Shown: positions 32,757 to 42,713, counted from the stretch's first letter. The stretch: DNA of 64,000 bases from CAVQUE01 sp046290435 (GCA_046290435.1 JBKAGO010000041.1:72572-136571); one strand, 5' to 3'. The notes: generated by a model from the sequence alone, not told the origin. Numbers and translations: made by a program.

Positions 32757-34141
32757 GGCGCATGCCCTTCTTCGGTGGTGGCGGTATCGCCGGCTGCGGA
32801 CGCCGGACCGGGGCCGCTGTCAGTAGCCGACTCGACGGTACTGACAATGACGCCGTCGCCAACCCGGGTGCTGAGCCGGGACCCCGGCGAGACCGAGGCC
32901 GTCGAGCGCACGAGAGCGCCGGACTCGTCGGTGGTGATGGTCCAACCCCGCGCCAGGGCTGTTGCCGGATCGAGCAGCCGGACCCGGACCTCGGCGTCGT
33001 CGAGCATCCGATCGGCGGACCGCAACCGGTGACGGGTGTGCAGCGTCGCCGCCTGCACGTGGCGGGCCAGCAGGTGTTCGCTGCGTTCGAGGGTCCGACG
33101 TGTGAGATCACGGGTGAGCTGGGCAGCGGCAGCCGTGCGGTGCCGGGCATCGCGCAGGTTGCGTCGCACCGACCCCTCGATGGTCTGCGCGGCTGAGTCG
33201 ACGCGGCGGTGCTCGTGGGCGGTCGCCGTCCGCGCGAGTGCGGCGATACCACCCCAGGCGTCCTCGGCGCTGCGCTCGGCCGAAGCGACGCGCTCGATCA
33301 ACAGACCCGCACACGCCGTTGGTGTCTTCATGGCGTGGTGGGCGACCATGTCGGCCACCGACGTGTCGATCTCGTGGCCGACACCGGTGACCACCGGGAC
33401 CGGCGACGTCGCGATGGCGCGCGCCACGTCGGCGTCGTCGAAGGCCACGAGATCGGTGCGCGCCCCGCCGCCGCGAACCACCGCGATGACATCCACCCCA
33501 TGGCCCGCACAGGCGCGGATGGCGCCGGCCACCCGTGCCGCAGCGCCGACCCCCTGCACCGGCGACGCCACGAACACGACCTCGAACGCGAACCCCGAAC
33601 GGCGGAGCTCCTCACAGAAATCGGCATGCGCCGCCGACCCGGCCGCGGTGACCAGCCCGATCCGTAGCGGCGCCACCGGGAACGGCAATCGGCTGTTGGC
33701 GTCGAGCAGGGCCTCGGCCTGCAACTGTTGGATCAACCGGTCGCGGGCCGCGCCCAGCTGCCCCAGCGTGTACGTCGGATCGATTCCGGTCATGCGCAGC
33801 TGCAGGCGACCGTGGGGTGGATAGAAGTCCGGACGCACCTTCACCCGGATCTCGATGCCGTCGTCGATGCGCATCCCGCCTCCGGCCTGGCGGATCTGGT
33901 TGTTGACCAGTTCCCTGGTGGCCTTGAACAGCACCACCGAGATCTTCGCATCGGGCGGGCGGCCCGGATCGGGGGACGCGTCGACCAGATCGAAGTACAC
34001 GTGACCCGAGGTCGGCCGCCGGATGCTGCGGACCTCGCCCTGCACCCACAGGTCCGCCGGGAACGTGACGTTCAGCACCTCGCTGATCATCCGACCGACC
34101 TCGCCCACGCTGAAGGTGTGCGTCTCCTCGAACAGGCTCAT
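32753..34141 (-). CDS. xseA: Exodeoxyribonuclease VII large subunit
   Basis: A 462-residue protein of normal length. The N-terminal OB fold (LWVQGEVRSIRRPTSGHVYF) is followed by the catalytic core (LPFPVAPLRIGLVTAAGSAA, AVVRGGGARTDLVAFDDADV, VPVVTGVGHEIDTSVADMVA, HHAMKTPTACAGLLIERV). A long helical stretch and the LDPATALARGWTITTDE C-terminus complete the family pattern. It is the catalytic subunit of exonuclease VII, used in mismatch repair and in clearing ssDNA. It lies between the ABC exporter gene and xseB. Confidence 0.95.
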   Translation of the reverse strand: MSLFEETHTFSVGEVGRMISEVLNVTFPADLWVQGEVRSIRRPTSGHVYFDLVDASPDPGRPPDAKISVVLFKATRELVNNQIRQAGGGMRIDDGIEIRVKVRPDFYPPHGRLQLRMTGIDPTYTLGQLGAARDRLIQQLQAEALLDANSRLPFPVAPLRIGLVTAAGSAAHADFCEELRRSGFAFEVVFVASPVQGVGAAARVAGAIRACAGHGVDVIAVVRGGGARTDLVAFDDADVARAIATSPVPVVTGVGHEIDTSVADMVAHHAMKTPTACAGLLIERVASAERSAEDAWGGIAALARTATAHEHRRVDSAAQTIEGSVRRNLRDARHRTAAAAQLTRDLTRRTLERSEHLLARHVQAATLHTRHRLRSADRMLDDAEVRVRLLDPATALARGWTITTDESGALVRSTASVSPGSRLSTRVGDGVIVSTVESATDSGPGPASAAGDTATTEEGHAP

Positions 34142-34177
34142 GACACCGCTGCCGGGCTGCGATCGGGCCGGCCGGGC

Positions 34178-36031
34178 TCAGACCGGCTCGGCATCGCGGA
34201 CCAGGGTTCGGTACAGCTCGGCGTACAGGCCGCCGCGAGCGAGGAGCTCGGCGTGGGTGCCGCGGTCGACCACGTGGCCGTCTTCGAGGACGACGATGAG
34301 GTCGGCGTCGATGATCGTGGAGAGGCGGTGGGCGATGATGACCGCCGTCCGGCCCTCGAGCGCCGTGGCCAGCGCCCGCTGGACGAGTACCTCGTTCTCG
34401 CTGTCGAGGTGGCTCGTCGCCTCGTCGAGCACGACGATGGCCGGGTCCTTCAACAACATCCTGGCGATCGCGAGCCGCTGCTTCTCGCCACCGGAGAGCC
34501 GGTAGCCGCGTTCGCCGACGATGGTGTCGTAGCCATCGGGCAGCGCCGCGATGACGTCGTGGATCTGCGCGGCCTTCGCGGCCTCGACGAGCTCGGCGGC
34601 GGTGGCGTCGGGCCGGGCGTAGCGGAGGTTGTCACCCACCGACTCGTGGAACATGTGCGGGTCCTGGTTGACCACCCCGATGGCGCGACGCAACGACACC
34701 TGGGTGAGGTCACGCACGTCGCATCCGTCGATGCGCAGGCTGCCGCTGCTGACGTCGTACAGGCGTGGGATGAGCGAGATCATGGTGCTCTTGCCGGCAC
34801 CGGACGGCCCGACCAGCGCCACCGTTGCCCCCGGCTCGATGTCGAGATCGATGCCGTCGAGCACCGTGCGGGGATCGAGATCCTCGGTGGCGCTCTCGAG
34901 CGACGCCAGCTTGGTGTCACTGGCCGGATAAGCGAACGACACGCCGTCGAAGGTGATACGGCCCTCCGGCTCGTCGAGGTCGACGGCGCCGGGCTTGTCG
35001 GCGATGGCGTTGGGGGCGTCGAGCACCTCGAAGACCCGCTCGAAGGACACCAGGGCGGTCATGATGTCGATCCGGGCGTTGGTCAGTCCGGTCAGCGGTG
35101 CATAGATCCGCGCCACGTAGAGGCCCATCGCCGACAGTGTGCCGATGGTGATCGTGCCGCTGATGGCCAGCTGCGAGCCCACCCAATAGACGACGGCGGT
35201 CCCCACCGCACCCACCACGCTGAGCCCGATGAAGAACACCCGGGCGTACATCGCGCTGCGGACCCCGATGTCGGCAACCCGCCCCGCCCGACCGGAGAAC
35301 TCGTCACGCTCGGCGTCGTGGCGTCCGAACAGCTTGACGAGCATCGCCCCCGACACGTTGAGACGCTCGTTCATCGTGGTGTTCATCTGGGCGTTGAGAT
35401 CCATGCTCTCGCGCGTCAGGACCTGCAGGCGGCGTCCGACCCGTTTGGTGGGGAGGATGAAGATGGGCAACAGCACCACCGCGAGCAGCGTGAGGCGCCA
35501 CTCGAGCAACAACATGGCGATGAGTGTCGTGACCAGCACGATGGCGTTGGAGATGACCTGGCCGAGGGTTCCGGTGATGGCCCGCTGTGCGCCGATCACG
35601 TCGTTGTTCATCCGGGAGATGAGCGAACCGGTCTGCACCCGGGTGAAGAACCCGACCGGGAGACGCTGCACGTGGTCGTAGAGCGAGACCCGGAGGTCGT
35701 AGATGAGGCCCTCGCCGACCCGGGAGCTGAACCAGCGTTCGCCCAGCGCCAGCGCCGCGTCAACGAACGCGGCGGTGATGAGGATCATCGCCAGGACGTT
35801 GACCTCGGTGCGATCGGCGGCGGGGATGGTGTCGTCGATCAGCCGGCGGAACACCAGCGGCGGCAACAGCGCCAACAACGCCGACGCGAAGATGACCAGC
35901 ACGAACCCGATCAGCTGGAATCGGTAGGGCCGGGCGAAGGTCAGGACCCGGCGAACCGTCTGGCGGGACAGGGACTTGCCCTTGATCGCCTCGGGATCGG
36001 AGCCGAGCATGGCGTGGGGTCCCATCCGCAT
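34178..36031 (-). CDS. ABC multidrug/lipid exporter (fused TMD-NBD half-transporter)
   Basis: A 617-residue half-transporter with an N-terminal six-helix domain and a complete nucleotide-binding domain. Motifs are Walker A VGPSGAGKST, signature RLSGGEKQR, Walker B AIVVLDEATSHLD with its Glu, and H-loop IIAHRLSTI. All catalytic residues are intact, so a homodimer is likely, unlike the asymmetric pair at 7.6-11.1 kb. A short loop between TMD and NBD reads TKLASLESATEDLDPRTVLD. It is first in the run leading to xseA, xseB and the prenyl synthase; the functional link is not evident. Confidence 0.92.
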   Translation of the reverse strand: MRMGPHAMLGSDPEAIKGKSLSRQTVRRVLTFARPYRFQLIGFVLVIFASALLALLPPLVFRRLIDDTIPAADRTEVNVLAMILITAAFVDAALALGERWFSSRVGEGLIYDLRVSLYDHVQRLPVGFFTRVQTGSLISRMNNDVIGAQRAITGTLGQVISNAIVLVTTLIAMLLLEWRLTLLAVVLLPIFILPTKRVGRRLQVLTRESMDLNAQMNTTMNERLNVSGAMLVKLFGRHDAERDEFSGRAGRVADIGVRSAMYARVFFIGLSVVGAVGTAVVYWVGSQLAISGTITIGTLSAMGLYVARIYAPLTGLTNARIDIMTALVSFERVFEVLDAPNAIADKPGAVDLDEPEGRITFDGVSFAYPASDTKLASLESATEDLDPRTVLDGIDLDIEPGATVALVGPSGAGKSTMISLIPRLYDVSSGSLRIDGCDVRDLTQVSLRRAIGVVNQDPHMFHESVGDNLRYARPDATAAELVEAAKAAQIHDVIAALPDGYDTIVGERGYRLSGGEKQRLAIARMLLKDPAIVVLDEATSHLDSENEVLVQRALATALEGRTAVIIAHRLSTIIDADLIVVLEDGHVVDRGTHAELLARGGLYAELYRTLVRDAEPV

Positions 36032-36068
36032 GCGGGGCAGGGTATCGCCGGTGTGTGACGGGCCCGGT

Positions 36069-36097
36069 GCCCTCCAGGAGGGCGAAACCTGGAGGGC
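36069..36097 (-). terminator. Hairpin downstream of the site-2 protease gene
   Basis: GCCCTCCAGG (36069-36078), a 9-nt loop AGGGCGAAA, and CCTGGAGGGC (36088-36097) form a perfect 10-bp stem. It sits between the protease stop and the start of the next minus-strand gene, the ABC exporter. No T-run follows, so termination is inferred from stem strength and position; a leader role for the exporter is also possible. Confidence 0.55.
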
Positions 36098-36186
36098 CCG
36101 GACCCGGACCTCGTGTCAGGGCGTCGGTGACGCCCCGACGGTCGGTGCCCCGGTGGCGATCGTCACCGGGCGGGCACCGGTTGCGC

Positions 36187-37335
36187 TCACCGACCGCTCG
36201 GGGCCGCCGCCATGGGCCGCCGGGGGGAGATCGCACGCAGCGCGGCGAGCTCGCTCATGCCGAGATAGCCGGAGTGGCGGCCGAGGTCGTCGTAGACGAG
36301 GACGTGGAGCTCGTCGCCCGGTGTGGCCCGATCGATCACGTCGGTGGCACGCTCGGCGGTGCGGGCGCTGACGAAACGCGACCAGGGCACGATCATGTTC
36401 CGGGCGGGGGTCGTCTCGCGCCGGGCCCTGATCGCGGCGGCGACGTTGGCCTGGGGCACCACCCCCACGAAGACGCCGTCGTCGTGGACGGCCCATGCCA
36501 CCCGGCCTGCGCCGGCCATGACCGTCAGGCCGGCGGCGGTGACCCCTCCGTCGGTGGATACCAACGGGGCCATGACCTCGCCGGTGCTGGTCCGGCTGGC
36601 GGCGCCGAGGATCTGCGAGCGCTGCCATTCGGAGGTGGCGCCGCTGTAGAGGAACCATGCCAGCACCAACAGCCAGAACCCTGCGCCCGAGGTGATCTGC
36701 CAGGCGCCGACGCCGACCAGCGCCAGCGCGAAGACCTGGCCTGCCCGGGCGGCCATACCCCGGGCCCGATACGGATCTCCCGAGCGCCACCACAACAGCG
36801 ATGTGAGGATGCGGCCACCGTCGAGGGGCGCTGCGGGCAAGAGGTTGAACACGGCCAGGAAGCCATTGACGATGCCGAGCCACCACAGCATCGTGGCGAC
36901 CAGCGACGGGCCGCCGCCGGGGTCGACGATGCCGAAGGCATCCCAGGCGTAGGCGCCGCCGACGAACCCGACCGCGAGCGCCACGCTGACAGCGGGCCCG
37001 GCTGCTGCGATGCGGAACTCGGCGCCGGGCGTCGTGGCGTCTCGCTCGATCTCGGCCACACCGCCGAGCAGCCACAGGGTGATCGCCCGGACCCGGATGC
37101 CCTCGCGCTGGGCCACCAGTGAGTGGCCGAGCTCATGGGCGAGGATCGAACCGAAGAACAGCGCGACGCCCGCCGCGGCGACCAGCCAGTGGGCGCCGGT
37201 TCCGGCAGCGGGGACCGCAGCCGGGAGGATCTGTCCACCGAGGGTGAACAGATACAGGCCCGCGATCAAGAGCATGCCCCAGTGGATCCCGACGGGGATT
37301 CCGGAGATGGTGCCGAGTCGCAGGCTCTGTTTCAT
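36187..37335 (-). CDS. Site-2 protease-family (M50) intramembrane metalloprotease with CBS-like C-terminus
   Basis: A 382-residue polytopic membrane protein. The zinc site HExxH is in GSILAHELGHSLVAQREG, and the second motif NLLPAAPLDGGRILTSLLWW supplies the NxxPxxPLDGG aspartate. An N-terminal membrane hairpin (ISGIPVGIHWGMLLIAGLYL) is typical. The C-terminal 140 residues (SRTSTGEVMAPLVSTDGGVT, GDELHVLVYDDLGRHSGYLG) look like a CBS pair. Such proteases cut membrane proteins such as anti-sigma factors within the bilayer. The ATG at 37335 fits the family N-terminus. The substrate is unknown. Confidence 0.9.
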   Translation of the reverse strand: MKQSLRLGTISGIPVGIHWGMLLIAGLYLFTLGGQILPAAVPAAGTGAHWLVAAAGVALFFGSILAHELGHSLVAQREGIRVRAITLWLLGGVAEIERDATTPGAEFRIAAAGPAVSVALAVGFVGGAYAWDAFGIVDPGGGPSLVATMLWWLGIVNGFLAVFNLLPAAPLDGGRILTSLLWWRSGDPYRARGMAARAGQVFALALVGVGAWQITSGAGFWLLVLAWFLYSGATSEWQRSQILGAASRTSTGEVMAPLVSTDGGVTAAGLTVMAGAGRVAWAVHDDGVFVGVVPQANVAAAIRARRETTPARNMIVPWSRFVSARTAERATDVIDRATPGDELHVLVYDDLGRHSGYLGMSELAALRAISPRRPMAAAPSGR

Positions 37336-37533
37336 CGCTGTGGTTCGTCTCGCTCTCTCTCGTCGTGTGGCCACGGCCCGCCCTGGCGGACTCGTGGCGT
37401 CGGGGTCGGACAACCGCTGGAACGGCCCCTGCCTTCCCGACGCACCGAATCGTCACATGATCGACCGAAAATCCAGTGCAAGCCGGGTCGAGGACGTGAC
37501 GATCGGTTGCGTCGGTGGCAGCGGCCGGCCCTC

Positions 37534-39186
37534 CTAGGAACCTGCTCCCGCCGGAGCTCCGTCGCCCGGATCACCGAGATCGAGCACGAACTCGCCGGGG
37601 GCTCGCACGGGCTCGTCGGGTTCGCCCACGGGCTCGTCGGGTTCGCCGTCGCCGTCGAGGTCGCCCGGGCCGAGCTCGCCGATCACCATCCACGGATGGT
37701 CGAAGGGCTGGTCGGGATCGGGCTCGGGGGTGTCTCCCTGGGTCCACCAGCGTGCCTGGAACACGTAGGTCCCGTGGATGACCTCGTCACCGGCGATGTA
37801 CACCCGCTCGCCCGACCAGCGGGTCCGGTCGCCGGCAGCCATCCGCTCCTCGGCCACGGCCACGCGGTCGATCTCGAGGACCGGCCCGAGGTAGCGCCAT
37901 GGTGTCTCCCACACCTGCCGTACGGGGGCGTCGGGCGCCTCACCTTCGGAGTACCACTTGGCCTCGTAGACCCGACCCTGCCAGACGACCTTGTCGCCCT
38001 CGACGTAGGCCCTGGCTTCACGCCAGAGCGGATACGGGCTGGTGCGGGGATCGTCGATGGCGACGCGACTCGAGCGGGGCTCGTCGTCTCGTCGGTCGTC
38101 GGCCCGGTCGTCGCGCTCCACCGGCGTCGAGGCCGACAGGATCATCGCGAACTCGTCGACCTCCTGCTCGACGCCGCTGCAGGTGTTCGACACACGCCCG
38201 TCGGACGCCGAGACGCCGCATGGCCGATCTCGATTGGCCGACCACATCGACAGCCGGCCGAGACCGACCTCCTGCGCGAATCGCTTGAGAGAGCGGGCAT
38301 CGTCGGTGGTGACCACCTCGGTGGGCACGTCGTTCTGGCCGATCATGGGTGTGGCACCGATCATCGACCACAGCTGGGCGTCGGTGATCGGGATGCCGGC
38401 GCGAGCGTGGATGCCATCGAGCTGCACCCACATCGCCGTCAGGGCTCCCACGGTGGTGTCGATCCACGAGCCGTTCTCGGCCAGCTGGCCGTAGTTCATG
38501 GTCATCGCGTTCACCCCGGCCACGTCGACGCCGGCCTCGAAGACGATGTCGAGCAAGGTGACGGTCTCGTCGGTCAGGCCGGACGGCGCGATCGGGACGG
38601 TGAACCACACCTCGAGGTCGGGATACTCGGCCTGCAGCGCTGCGATCGCCTCGGCGCGGCGCAGGTGCGCCTCCTCGTCGAGCAGCGCCGGACCCTCGAT
38701 GTCGAAGTCGACGACGTCGAGGTCGTACCGGTCGATCACCGACCCGTAGGCCTCCACCAGTTCCCGCGGGTCCGTGCAGCCCACGGCGAGCTCCTGGTTC
38801 AACGCCCCGCCGAACGAGACGGCGACATCGCCGCCGGCCTCCCGGAAACGGACGATCCGGCGGTCGAGGTCGAGGGCACGCCCCGCGGCGTCGAGGTCGT
38901 AGAACGTCCCCCACGAGGGGCGACACGGATCCGCCAGATCCGACACGACGAAACCGAGGATCACCTCACGGCTGGGTTGTTCGAGTGGGTCCTCGAAGTG
39001 CAGCAGCGGGGTGAGTGTCGCGTCGACATACGGCGCGAACTCCACGGCGGCGCCGATGTCACGATCGTTCTCGAGGCTGGTGTTGATCCATCGGCACCCA
39101 CTCACCCCCACGGCGCCCACCACCACGGTCACTGCGGCCAGTCGGGTGACGGACAGACGGCGCCGGTTCTCTCTGATGCGCCTCAT
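37534..39186 (-). CDS. GH18-family glycoside hydrolase lipoprotein with two C-terminal carbohydrate-binding modules
   Basis: A 550-residue protein. The signal peptide ends in a VSGC lipobox, so it is exported and lipid-anchored. The GH18 catalytic motif DxxDxDxE is present in VVDFDIEGPALLDEEAHLRR, with YGQL and MTMNYGQ supporting the TIM-barrel. Two C-terminal repeats (VVWQGRVYEAKWYSEGEAP; HGTYVFQARWWTQGDTPEPD) match chitin-binding CBM5/12 modules. The last 50 residues are a Pro/Glu/Asp-rich tail. Expected substrates are beta-1,4-linked GlcNAc polymers, chitin or similar. Its start overlaps the stop of the GT2 gene (ATGA), suggesting it trims or releases that polymer. Confidence 0.85.
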   Translation of the reverse strand: MRRIRENRRRLSVTRLAAVTVVVGAVGVSGCRWINTSLENDRDIGAAVEFAPYVDATLTPLLHFEDPLEQPSREVILGFVVSDLADPCRPSWGTFYDLDAAGRALDLDRRIVRFREAGGDVAVSFGGALNQELAVGCTDPRELVEAYGSVIDRYDLDVVDFDIEGPALLDEEAHLRRAEAIAALQAEYPDLEVWFTVPIAPSGLTDETVTLLDIVFEAGVDVAGVNAMTMNYGQLAENGSWIDTTVGALTAMWVQLDGIHARAGIPITDAQLWSMIGATPMIGQNDVPTEVVTTDDARSLKRFAQEVGLGRLSMWSANRDRPCGVSASDGRVSNTCSGVEQEVDEFAMILSASTPVERDDRADDRRDDEPRSSRVAIDDPRTSPYPLWREARAYVEGDKVVWQGRVYEAKWYSEGEAPDAPVRQVWETPWRYLGPVLEIDRVAVAEERMAAGDRTRWSGERVYIAGDEVIHGTYVFQARWWTQGDTPEPDPDQPFDHPWMVIGELGPGDLDGDGEPDEPVGEPDEPVRAPGEFVLDLGDPGDGAPAGAGS

Positions 39187-41666
39187 AGCGCACCTCCTCT
39201 CTCGTTGTCTGCTCGGTTCGTGACGTCGACCAGGTCGACCAGGTCGACCTCGACGTCGGTGGGGGCCGACGTCGTCGCTACGCCGCCCGCGATCGCGGCC
39301 TCGCGGTGTGTCGCCCCCGATCTGGCGCGGATGTCGACCGCACCGGTGGCCAACACCGACGTGAGCACCAGCTCGTCGGCGGTGCGGTCGTGGGCTGCGA
39401 GCGCCACCGCCTGGGATGCCCCCGCCCTGATCTCGTCGCGGTCGCTGCCGCCCACGTAGAGCACCGTCGCCCAGTTCGGCACCGAGGCGCCGGTCGTCCT
39501 CGGCAGCGCCGGGCGCCACACGAAGTCACGTGTGTTGACGACCACGTCGACCAGCGTGTGCCGAAGGCCGACCATCGCGATGACGGCGTAGGTGATCATC
39601 GCCAGGTTCAATCCGGCGAAGGCGCCGTGGATCCAGGCCTCCTCGTCGATGTCGCGCAGCAGGGTGCGGGCCGACCAGATGGCCAGCACGAACGGGAGCA
39701 CGACGAACAGGAACGGGGCGACCGTGCGGTTGCGCACCTTGGGAGTCCGTGCGAACGCGATCTTCTGGCCGCCGATGCCCTGCACGACCGACTGGATCGT
39801 CCCCGCCAGGTTCACCGGCAACAGCAGCAGATTGAACCCGTAGACACGCAAGATGTCCGAACGCCGGTAGCCGATGCGCCGCAGATCCGCCGACATCGCG
39901 AGGAAGTACGGCAGCGCCACGAGGACTGCCGTGCGGCTGAGCAGGTCGTCGTCGAACGGGTAGAAGAGCAGGAGCAACAGGCCGAGGCTGGCCCACGAGA
40001 TCGAGCTCAGGTAGTTGGCCCGCAGGAGCAACTCCGCCGGGCGCATCCTCGGGCCGTCACCGCGCCGACGCAGCTGGCGGAGCAACGACGGGAGGATGAC
40101 CAGGCCGCCGTTGGCCCAGCGCTGGCGCTGCACGCAGAGCGAACCGAAGTCGGGCGGGGTCGCGCTGTAGCTGAGGCGCTCGGGGTAGTTGTGCAGGCGC
40201 CAGCCACGGGAGCGCAGCTCGATGCTCGACTCGGTGTCCTCGATGACGGTGCGGTCGCTGATGAATCGCCGCACCACGAATCCCTTCTCCTCGTCGACCT
40301 GCTCGAGATCCTCGAGGGCCCGGCGACGGATGACGGCATTCGCTCCCACCCAGAAGGTCGCGCCGTAGTGGGTGAGTCCCTGATGGACGATGTGCTGGAT
40401 GTCGGTCGTCGCTCCGGCGATGCGCTCGATACGTGTGGGTGCCCCGGGAAAGGCCGTGTACGGCGTCTGCACCACGGCCACGTCGGCGTTGTCGGGCTGC
40501 TCCATGAAGTCGACGAGTCGGAGGCAGTACTCCGGCATCAGGACGCTGTCGGCATCGAGGGTCAGCAGGTAGTCGGGGGCGGCCACGACGAGATCCGCGT
40601 CCGCCGATCCGGCCGGGACGAGCACATCACCTCCCGGTGACGGAGCGATCCGGTACCGGCCGCCGAGCAATGCGAGATAGCTGTTGAGGTTCATCGCCTT
40701 GTTGGCTTCGTGGGACAACGACGCGAACTTCTTCCGCTCGAACGACGACAGCTCGGCACGGAAGAGATGGACGAGCCGGCGGTGCAGTTGGTGGACCCGG
40801 CGGCGGCTGACCGTCGCCGTGTCCTCGGCCGCCGCGTCGCGCAGCGCGCCGGCGGTGGTGCGCAGGTCGGTCGCGATGCGCCCCAGGAAGGCAGTGGCGA
40901 GGAATTCGTCGGTGTGGTCGACCCACTCCTCCGGCGCACGCTGATCGTCGAACCAGGCTGCCGCCTCGTCGTAGAGCCCGGCGAGGTCTGTGAGCGTGGC
41001 GCTGTCGGCCATGGTCCGGGATGTGCGCTGATGCTCGAAGCGGTCGAGGGCGGCCTCGAACCGTCGTCGTTGCGGCTCGAGCAGTTCGGTGATTCGCCCC
41101 GGCAGCGCCCGGGCCGCTTCCAGCCCCGCGATCGCGGCGGGGTCGGTCGGGTGGGGAGGGTCGTCGATCAGCAACACGACGGAGAGATCGGGGTACTCCT
41201 GCAGCGCTGCGGACAGCAGCGTCTGGCGGATCACCCGCTCGTCCTCCCGGTACGACGGCACGAGCACCGTCATCGTCGGGCGGCGCTCCTCGAAGCGATC
41301 GTCGATGACGCTGCGTGGCACCCGGCGGTGCTCTCCCGCCCGCTGGTAGTGGCCGAGACGGGCGAGGAGGTAGGACCAGGCCGACAGCGCGAGCAGCGTC
41401 ACGAAGACGAGATAGACACCCGTCTCGACAGCGGTTCGGAGATCGAGCTCCGAGGTCACCAACCGGTCGACCTGCTCCACGAGGTACACGAACCACGCGA
41501 CGGCGGTGAAGAAGAGCGCGAACCTTGCGCCTCTCACCACCGCTCGCCCGGGTGGTTCGGGCAGCACGCTATGCTCTGCCACTTCGGGGTTTGTGCCCCA
41601 TTGGTGGCGGCGCCTCTTTTCGGGCGCGACGAATTTGCGGCGCAGAAGCGCCCTGACGTTCAACAT
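39183..41666 (-). CDS. Cellulose-synthase-like processive family 2 glycosyltransferase
   Basis: An 827-residue membrane protein. Two hydrophobic helices precede a GT2 domain with VLVPSYREDERVIRQTLLSA, LLIDDPP, the DxD-type YLLTLDADSVLMPEY, the TED-like TVIEDTESSIELRSRGW and the QxxRW motif VQRQRWANGG. Several C-terminal helices follow (LGLLLLLFYPFDDD, PYFLAMSADL). This is the layout of cellulose, chitin and hyaluronan-type synthases that polymerise and export a beta-linked glycan. A 200-residue insert (about residues 180-330) between the first Asp and the DxD is unusual. No PilZ domain is seen. It is coupled to a GH18 hydrolase; polymer identity is unknown. Confidence 0.88.
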   Translation of the reverse strand: MLNVRALLRRKFVAPEKRRRHQWGTNPEVAEHSVLPEPPGRAVVRGARFALFFTAVAWFVYLVEQVDRLVTSELDLRTAVETGVYLVFVTLLALSAWSYLLARLGHYQRAGEHRRVPRSVIDDRFEERRPTMTVLVPSYREDERVIRQTLLSAALQEYPDLSVVLLIDDPPHPTDPAAIAGLEAARALPGRITELLEPQRRRFEAALDRFEHQRTSRTMADSATLTDLAGLYDEAAAWFDDQRAPEEWVDHTDEFLATAFLGRIATDLRTTAGALRDAAAEDTATVSRRRVHQLHRRLVHLFRAELSSFERKKFASLSHEANKAMNLNSYLALLGGRYRIAPSPGGDVLVPAGSADADLVVAAPDYLLTLDADSVLMPEYCLRLVDFMEQPDNADVAVVQTPYTAFPGAPTRIERIAGATTDIQHIVHQGLTHYGATFWVGANAVIRRRALEDLEQVDEEKGFVVRRFISDRTVIEDTESSIELRSRGWRLHNYPERLSYSATPPDFGSLCVQRQRWANGGLVILPSLLRQLRRRGDGPRMRPAELLLRANYLSSISWASLGLLLLLFYPFDDDLLSRTAVLVALPYFLAMSADLRRIGYRRSDILRVYGFNLLLLPVNLAGTIQSVVQGIGGQKIAFARTPKVRNRTVAPFLFVVLPFVLAIWSARTLLRDIDEEAWIHGAFAGLNLAMITYAVIAMVGLRHTLVDVVVNTRDFVWRPALPRTTGASVPNWATVLYVGGSDRDEIRAGASQAVALAAHDRTADELVLTSVLATGAVDIRARSGATHREAAIAGGVATTSAPTDVEVDLVDLVDVTNRADNERGGAL

Positions 41667-41847
41667 GATTGCCCCGCTCTGATTTCGGATTGTTCGTTGT
41701 CTGCCGTGACCCGGAGGGTAGCAAACTCTCCGTCTATTCGCCGGATTCCGACTTTTCGGCAGAATTGTCCGGTTTCTCGAGCCGGTGTCGACCGTCGGCC
41801 CGCTTCCGGTTAGCGTTGTCGCCACTGCACGACACGGAGGCATCGCC

Positions 41848-42663
41848 ATGACCGACACCGACCAGCGCTCGGACATGGGGGCGTTCGAACCCACCCAGGA
41901 GGGCCTCGATCTGCCGAGGCCGTCGGCCGGATTCGAGACCTTCGAGGACGAGCGCCGCCACCGCAAGGAACGCCTCGCGGCCGGGCTGCGGGTCCTCGGT
42001 CGCCTGCGCCTCGCCGAGGGCGTCGCCGGTCACGTCACGGTGCGCGATCCCGAACACACCGACCACTTCTGGGTCAATCCGTTCGGGCACAACTTCAAGC
42101 TGATGAAGGTGTCCGACCTCATTCTGGTTAGCCACACCGGCGAGGTCGTCGAGGGCAACCGTCCCGTCAACGCCGCCGCCTTCGCGATCCACTCCGAGCT
42201 CCACAAGGCCCGGCCCGACGTCGTCGCCGCCGCCCACTGCCACTCGATGTACGGCAAGACGTTCTCGACGTTGGGCAAGCCGCTGAAGATGATCAGCCAG
42301 GACGCCACCATGTTCTACGGCGACATCGCGATGACCGCCGAGGGCGGGGGAGCGGTGGTGCTCGACACCGCCGTCGGTCGGGCCATGGGCGAGGCGCTCG
42401 GGCAGAAGAAGGCCCTCATCCACCAGAACCACGGCCTCATCACGTGCGGCCAGAGCGTCGACTCGGCCATCTGGTGGTTCGTGGCGCTCGAGCGCTGCTG
42501 CCAGAGCCAGTTGCTGGCCGAGGCCGCCGGCGACCCCATCGAGATCCCCGACGAGCTGTGCACCGCCGGCTACGACGCCCAGGGTCATGAGCTCGCCGGC
42601 TGGTTCCAGTTCCAGCCCTGGTGGGACGAACTCCTGCGCGACGAACCCGAATTCCTGGATTAG
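41848..42663 (+). CDS. Class II aldolase/adducin-family protein
   Basis: A 271-residue protein of the zinc-dependent class II aldolase fold. Metal ligands are visible as the HCHS pair in VVAAAHCHSMYGKTF and the His in LIHQNHGLITCGQSV. The substrate pocket SDLILVSHTGEVVEG and the N-terminal LAEGVAGHVTVRDPE match fuculose- or ribulose-phosphate aldolase relatives. Related proteins are aldolases, epimerases or simple ligand-binding members, so the reaction is not settled. An ACGGAGG sequence precedes the ATG at 41848. It is divergent from the GT2 gene across an AT-richer 181-bp region. Confidence 0.85.
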   Translation: MTDTDQRSDMGAFEPTQEGLDLPRPSAGFETFEDERRHRKERLAAGLRVLGRLRLAEGVAGHVTVRDPEHTDHFWVNPFGHNFKLMKVSDLILVSHTGEVVEGNRPVNAAAFAIHSELHKARPDVVAAAHCHSMYGKTFSTLGKPLKMISQDATMFYGDIAMTAEGGGAVVLDTAVGRAMGEALGQKKALIHQNHGLITCGQSVDSAIWWFVALERCCQSQLLAEAAGDPIEIPDELCTAGYDAQGHELAGWFQFQPWWDELLRDEPEFLD

Positions 42664-42713
42664 TCAGTCGGCCTCACTAGTGAGGGCTGGGGTGGTACCT
42701 ACCCCGGTGGTGC

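Noticed and set aside
34182..36058. Long plus-strand frames over the exporter and xseA genes
   Set aside because: They are His/Asp/Glu-rich antisense products of genes with complete Walker and exonuclease VII motifs.
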